Position numbers and translations under genes: made by a program. Below are positions 60,590 to 64,000 of a DNA stretch of 64,000 nt, piece by piece. This stretch comes from Phycisphaerae bacterium. Lineage in GTDB: Bacteria > Planctomycetota > Phycisphaerae > UBA1845. The stretch lies in the NCBI GenBank assembly GCA_029260135.1, contig JAJDDV010000159.1, positions 31,815 to 95,814 on the forward strand, read 5' to 3'. The notes under the pieces are model-generated. The model was not told where the DNA came from, made no database searches, and was given only the letters and a program-made list of their open reading frames with translations. Position 1 is the first letter of the stretch. Each line of letters starts with the position of its first letter.

Positions 60590-60660
60590 CTGCCCGCTCC
60601 ATCACTGTCGCGGTTCTGATCGGCATCTGCCCGCTCCATCACCGTCGCGGTTCTGATCTG
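60590..60660 (+). repeat. Two tandem copies of the 34-bp dispersed repeat
   Basis: Both begin CTGCCCGCTCCATCAC and continue GTCGCGGTTCTGATC, starting 37 bases apart and differing at two or three positions. Related copies are at 36892 (inverted), 57618 (inverted), 57669 and 57703. Confidence 0.85.
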
Positions 60661-60700
60661 ATGCACCCGCACGTCAGCCTGAGATGCTGAAAGACCATAG

Positions 60701-60729
60701 CCGTGGGCAGAGCGAAGCGCCGCCCACGG
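60701..60729. repeat. Hairpin related to family C
   Basis: Arms CCGTGGGC and GCCCACGG pair perfectly. The interior GCG-AAG-CGC is the same as in the family C copy at 46266, although the outer arms are a different sequence. Confidence 0.75.
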
Positions 60730-61148
60730 ATCGTGCGATTCCGACCCTTCATTCGACCCTGAAAGGGCCGGAGAAGCCGATTCTCCGCGGCCGGCAAAGG
60801 ACGACGGACGATCACAATCCCAAACAGATGCGGCTACGCTGGGTGGAAGGTGTCATCACCGCGAAGCCCGAACACGAAGATGAACAGACACTGAGAGTCC
60901 ATACTAGCGAACGGCGAAGGCGCGATACAAGCGCAAAGTCACAATTCTTGGAAGTGTGATGCCGATCCGCGTCCGTTAGGACGCGCTGTCCACCGAGACT
61001 GACGATTCCAGTGCCGAAATGAGCCAAGGGAGTTCCATCCCCCGGTCTGCGGCGTGTTCGTTTGACAGGTTTCGGGCGGATGATTACACGGTGGTCAAAC
61101 CGGGTTGGTCTCTTGGCTGGCGGTCGAGAGCTTGGCGCGAGCAAGATC

Positions 61149-62450
61149 ATGATTGCGAAGCAGATTACGGTCTATGTGAAACCAGGGCATTGGGACGCGT
61201 ATCTCGCGTCGCAGGCGATCTGGAATCGTGAGACGCGGGGTGCGGCCGGATACCTGGGTGGATTCTGCGGACAGGCATCGCCGGACGAGGGCGTCGTTCA
61301 TCTGATGTTCTTCTGGCGATCGCGCGAGGCGCTTCAGCGGTGGATGGAGACCGAACACGATCGTATCGCGGAGCTGGCAGCGGCTGACCTGCACTATGAA
61401 CGCATCGAGACGCGGATTCTGGACGACGTCTCCGGCGGTGGGGCGGTGGTGCCGGGTTTGTTGCACGAGAACACGCTCGAGGCCGCGGATGTTCAGTTCT
61501 GGAGCGAAGCGTATCGAGCGACGGCGGCGCTGCGAACGGCGCTGCGCTTGGGGTTGTTCGATGCACTGAGCGCCGGGCCGCTTGGACCGGCGGATCTAGG
61601 CCGGGTCGTGAATGTCGATGCGGCGTTGCTCAAACACCTTCTTCGAGCCGTGAGGGCGATGGGCCTGGTGGAAGAGCGGTCCGACGGGTGGGTCAACAGT
61701 GGTCTTGCGGATCGGACGCTTGTGCGGGGAGCTGCGGCCTATCAGGGAGATGCGGTCCTGCACAACTCGCAGCCGAGTTATATCGATTCGATGTTCGCCT
61801 ACGGTGAACGTCTTGGATTGCCTGCTGAGCTTGAGGACGAGGCGGAGGGGTTTGAGCGATTCCTCCATGCGATGGCCAATACGGCCGCGGGTGGGCAGGC
61901 CGATGCACTTGTGGATGCCGTCGATCTGAGTGGGTGTCGGACGCTACTCGATGTGGGGGGGGCGACGGGACCTTACGCGATCGCATTGTGCCGTGCGTAT
62001 CCAGAGCTTCACGTCGAGGTTCTCGATCAGGAAAAGACGATGTCTTCGGCACGCGGAGCCATCGCGGAGGCGGGAATGGAGAATCGCATCCGCGTCGTGT
62101 GTCACGATTATCGGCGGGGGGCGTTTCCGCGGCCGGTGGATGCGGTCTTGTTGTCGAATCTTCTTCGCGGTGAAACCGAGGCGATGGTCGTGGACATTCT
62201 GCGCCGCGCCGGTGAAGCGTTGGTCGTGGGCGGGCGCGTGATCGTACAGGATCATTTTCCGGAAGATGGTGCGTCGGGTAGGGGCCTGCGGGCGTCGCTG
62301 TTCGGTTTGCACCTGGTGGACAAGGCGAACCTCACGATGCGTGAGATGGCCGGGGCGGTTGAAGCTGCCGGCTTGAAGGTGGTACGCGTTGAACGGCTCC
62401 CGCAGTCGGTTGTGATGAACGGGATCGTAGAGGGGTACCGCGAGTCCTGA
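61149..62450 (+). CDS. DUF4937/ABM-like domain fused to class I O-methyltransferase-like domain
   Basis: 433 residues. Residues 1-95 ('QITVYVKPGHWDAYLASQAI', 'GYLGGFCGQASPDEGVVHLM', 'FWRSREALQRWMETEHDRI') resemble a ferredoxin-like alpha/beta barrel of the DUF4937/ABM kind. Residues about 115-433 form an O-methyltransferase with a winged-helix dimerisation part ('ALRLGLFDALSAGPLGPADL') and Rossmann motif I 'LLDVGGATGPYAIALCRAYP', then 'VDAVLLSNLLRGE' and 'GGRVIVQDHFPEDG'. Such enzymes methylate small aromatic or polyketide-like hydroxyls. The lack of the usual His general base at 'LLSNLLRGE' (often LxxVLHxW) leaves activity open. ATG 61149 lacks a strong ribosome site; 61062 is an alternative start. 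Confidence 0.8.
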   Translation: MIAKQITVYVKPGHWDAYLASQAIWNRETRGAAGYLGGFCGQASPDEGVVHLMFFWRSREALQRWMETEHDRIAELAAADLHYERIETRILDDVSGGGAVVPGLLHENTLEAADVQFWSEAYRATAALRTALRLGLFDALSAGPLGPADLGRVVNVDAALLKHLLRAVRAMGLVEERSDGWVNSGLADRTLVRGAAAYQGDAVLHNSQPSYIDSMFAYGERLGLPAELEDEAEGFERFLHAMANTAAGGQADALVDAVDLSGCRTLLDVGGATGPYAIALCRAYPELHVEVLDQEKTMSSARGAIAEAGMENRIRVVCHDYRRGAFPRPVDAVLLSNLLRGETEAMVVDILRRAGEALVVGGRVIVQDHFPEDGASGRGLRASLFGLHLVDKANLTMREMAGAVEAAGLKVVRVERLPQSVVMNGIVEGYRES

Positions 62451-62823
62451 CGGACGGCGCGGTTTCACGTCAGATGGACACCGCTTGCGCAAGTCGTCGT
62501 CGGAAGGCGCGTCTTTTTTTGTTCTTTCCGGTTATCGGCCGGCAGGGTCGAGGGGGGACGGTGGGTCGGCGTTGCCTGTCAGCAGCAGAGGCTATCGGTC
62601 CGTGGCGCTCGTGATGGAGAAACGTCGTTTCTTCTTTTTTTTGGCTTGGTCAATTTGTGAATTGTACGTTCACCACAGGGACGTCAGGGCAAACCACTCG
62701 TGAGGGTGGGACGCAAAGCGTTGGGTCCGCTCGAACCGGGCGGAGTGTCGCGCTGCCCAAGTAGACCTGCGGTAGGTTTGCTTGGATGTATAGGCCACAG
62801 CCTGTATTGAGAGGAGCGATGCA
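62451..62823. other. Intergenic region before the TadG-like gene
   Basis: No gene. A weak hairpin (CTGACG/CGTCAG, 62447-62473) overlaps the methyltransferase stop, and a T run follows at 62513-62520, possibly a poor terminator. GTGAA...TTCAC (62657-62673) is a small inverted repeat that could be an operator. T-rich runs near 62630. Confidence 0.4.
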
Positions 62824-63894
62824 ATGTCCAAACGCTTTGTGAAACACCACCAACGTCGCGCGGCGACCGCCGTATTCGTTTTCCTTCTCATACCTGTCGT
62901 CTTCGGAATGGCTGCGCTCTCCGTTGACGTGGGGACCATGTACAACACCAAGGCCGAGCTGCAGAACGCCGCGGATGCGGCCGCATTGGCGGCGGCCAGT
63001 ATCATGGGTGAGGGGGCGTTCGGTCCGACCGTCGAGAGCGAGGCGATACGCGTGGCGATGGACGTGGTCGCACGCAACTTCGTTCGAGGTCGGTCGTTGA
63101 AGCTCGGAGCGTCGGACATCGTGTTTGGTCGGTCCAGCTACGATGCGCTGACCCACACGTACAACTTTACCGCCGGCGGTCTGCCAAATCAGATCGATGC
63201 GGTTCGGATCCAGGTCCGTATGACGGAGGACTCACCGAACGGACAAGCGTCGCTTCTGTTTGGCGTTCTGCTCGGTAGCAGTGCGACGGACGTCATGGCA
63301 CGGGCGACGGCCGCAGCGCCCGACCAGTCGTACGTCGAAACGAGTTGCACGACCATGATCGAAGAGGGATATGTGATCATGTGCAATCCCGCGGGAGACT
63401 GCGACGACAGCGACGACAGCCAGAACCCGCTCGTGGGGGATGACAGCGACGACAGCGAACTCTGCCGCGAGGCAGACAGCGAGAGCAGAAGCGCCGCGGA
63501 CAGCGACAGCTTCCACACGATCAAGGTGGTGGCCGCTGCCGTTCCGTCCTATTTGGCGAAGGGTGCGACGCTGGGCGATTGCGGATTCTTTGCACGCGGC
63601 GATCGCGATGACAGCGACGACAGCGCGAGCGGCGACAGCGACGACAGCGACGACAGCGGGGACAGTGCGGACAGCATCGACAGCGACAGCGGTATCGACA
63701 GCGACAGCGGACCCGGTGGGAAGGGAAACTGCGGAACGAGCAAGATCACGATCTGTCACAACCCGTCCGGCGATCCGCTCAATGCCAATTCAATCACCGT
63801 GAGCACCTCCAGTGTTCCGTCTCATCTGGCGCACGGTGACATCATCGGCCCCTGTCCGAAGGATAAGGTGATTCGCTCGATTCTGATCGAGTAG
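62824..63894 (+). CDS. TadG-like pilus assembly protein with Asp/Ser-rich repeats
   Basis: 356 residues. The N terminus 'AATAVFVFLLIPVVFGMAAL' followed by 'DVGTMYNTKAELQNAADAAA' is the Flp/Tad pilus-assembly TadG-type helix and helical hairpin. The middle (to about residue 175) is alpha/beta. From residue about 190 come Asp/Ser-rich tracts ('DCDDSDDSQN', 'GDDSDDSELC', then 'DDSDDSASGDSDDSDDSGDS') and a C-terminal domain with paired Cys. The acidic tracts are unusual for TadG and could bind calcium. GAGAGGAG lies upstream of ATG 62824. No other tad gene is within the window; they may follow on the right. Confidence 0.8.
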   Translation: MSKRFVKHHQRRAATAVFVFLLIPVVFGMAALSVDVGTMYNTKAELQNAADAAALAAASIMGEGAFGPTVESEAIRVAMDVVARNFVRGRSLKLGASDIVFGRSSYDALTHTYNFTAGGLPNQIDAVRIQVRMTEDSPNGQASLLFGVLLGSSATDVMARATAAAPDQSYVETSCTTMIEEGYVIMCNPAGDCDDSDDSQNPLVGDDSDDSELCREADSESRSAADSDSFHTIKVVAAAVPSYLAKGATLGDCGFFARGDRDDSDDSASGDSDDSDDSGDSADSIDSDSGIDSDSGPGGKGNCGTSKITICHNPSGDPLNANSITVSTSSVPSHLAHGDIIGPCPKDKVIRSILIE

Positions 63895-63949
63895 AGATGT
63901 CTTCCTGGCGCGTGAGCGTGTGCGGCGCCTCTAAGGGAACGGAAGAGCC

Positions 63950-63978
63950 GGCGTCGCCCGATGGGGCGGCGCCTTTTT
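63950..63978 (+). terminator. Rho-independent terminator after TadG-like gene
   Basis: GGCGTCGCCC and GGGCGGCGCC pair over 10 bp (one T-G wobble) around GATG and run into CTTTTTC-like T5. It lies 55 bases after the stop codon, so the gene is the last of its transcript. Confidence 0.85.
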
Positions 63979-64000
63979 CACAGGCGGTCCGTCTGTCGGG

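Larger units (their letters stand above)
60362..61148. other. 790-base repeat-rich divergent intergenic region
   Basis: No gene recognised. In order: palindrome G (60378-60397) in the leader of the Cys-rich gene, a partial family A copy (60428-60440), family C (60444-60475), two tandem 34-bp repeats (60590-60623, 60627-60660), and a hairpin with arms CCGTGGGC/GCCCACGG (60701-60729). From 60730 to 61148 I see no feature; it must contain the promoter of the methyltransferase fusion. Confidence 0.7.

Noticed and set aside
62657..62673. Possible CRP/FNR-type operator (TGTGA...TCAC)
   Set aside because: The half-sites are 9 bases apart rather than 6, so it does not fit the CRP consensus; noted only as a small inverted repeat.

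Overview
The window reads as a chromosome segment from a GC-rich planctomycete, most likely of the Phycisphaerae side (inference). The clues are very large secreted proteins built from Cys-rich and calcium-binding-like repeats, 'DCNxNxIPDEC' spacer repeats, dockerin-like tails, an IPTL-CTERM-type sorting tail, many ECF sigma factors, and a membrane Ser/Thr kinase. These sit among ordinary housekeeping genes (aroA, ispG, dnaE, recG, fbaB, one tRNA-Arg).

Layout. 0-3.1 kb: the end of an NAD-dependent epimerase-like gene, an HD-GYP response regulator, tRNA-Arg(CCG) and a small membrane protein. 3.5-7.1 kb: an orphan DNA methyltransferase, aroA and an isolated fliM. 7.1-11 kb (minus): pilT, a triplicated LPP20-like secreted protein and a CsgG-like lipoprotein. 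11.1-12.4 kb: ispG. 12.4-20.9 kb (minus): a 2852-residue secreted protein, 73% of it two arrays (34 + 31) of an invariant 32-residue, four-cysteine unit. 21.8-24.7 kb: ECF sigma factor, anti-sigma-like protein and PDZ protein, ending at a strong terminator. 25.1-30.2 kb: a 1707-residue secreted protein with a sorbosone-dehydrogenase-like propeller and a di-heme domain. 30.2-35.5 kb (minus): an accessory patch with a DUF488 protein and partner, a flavoprotein/polyferredoxin fusion, and a Fic protein with a symmetric operator-promoter. 35.7-41 kb (minus): fbaB, a methyltransferase and a beta-helix protein. 41.3-47.3 kb: FHA protein, Ser/Thr kinase, membrane protein and a sigma factor with a zinc-binding-like tail. 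47.3-60.4 kb (minus): coiled-coil lipoprotein, dnaE, a tri-heme secreted protein, recG, a LysM lipoprotein and a Cys-rich IPTL-CTERM protein. 61.1-63.9 kb: a DUF4937-methyltransferase fusion and a TadG-like protein.

The strongest unusual signals are three. (1) The 65-unit array has cysteine spacing identical to the C-terminal part of animal ADAM/snake-venom disintegrin domains. (2) Several families of short palindromic repeats cluster at 46-49 kb and 57-61 kb; two form REPIN-like doublets that lie inside a coding sequence and are translated in frame, and one family shows compensatory changes in its stem. (3) A di-heme domain is shared by two otherwise different secreted proteins 23 kb apart. 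All assignments come from reading motifs in the sequence; no database search was run.
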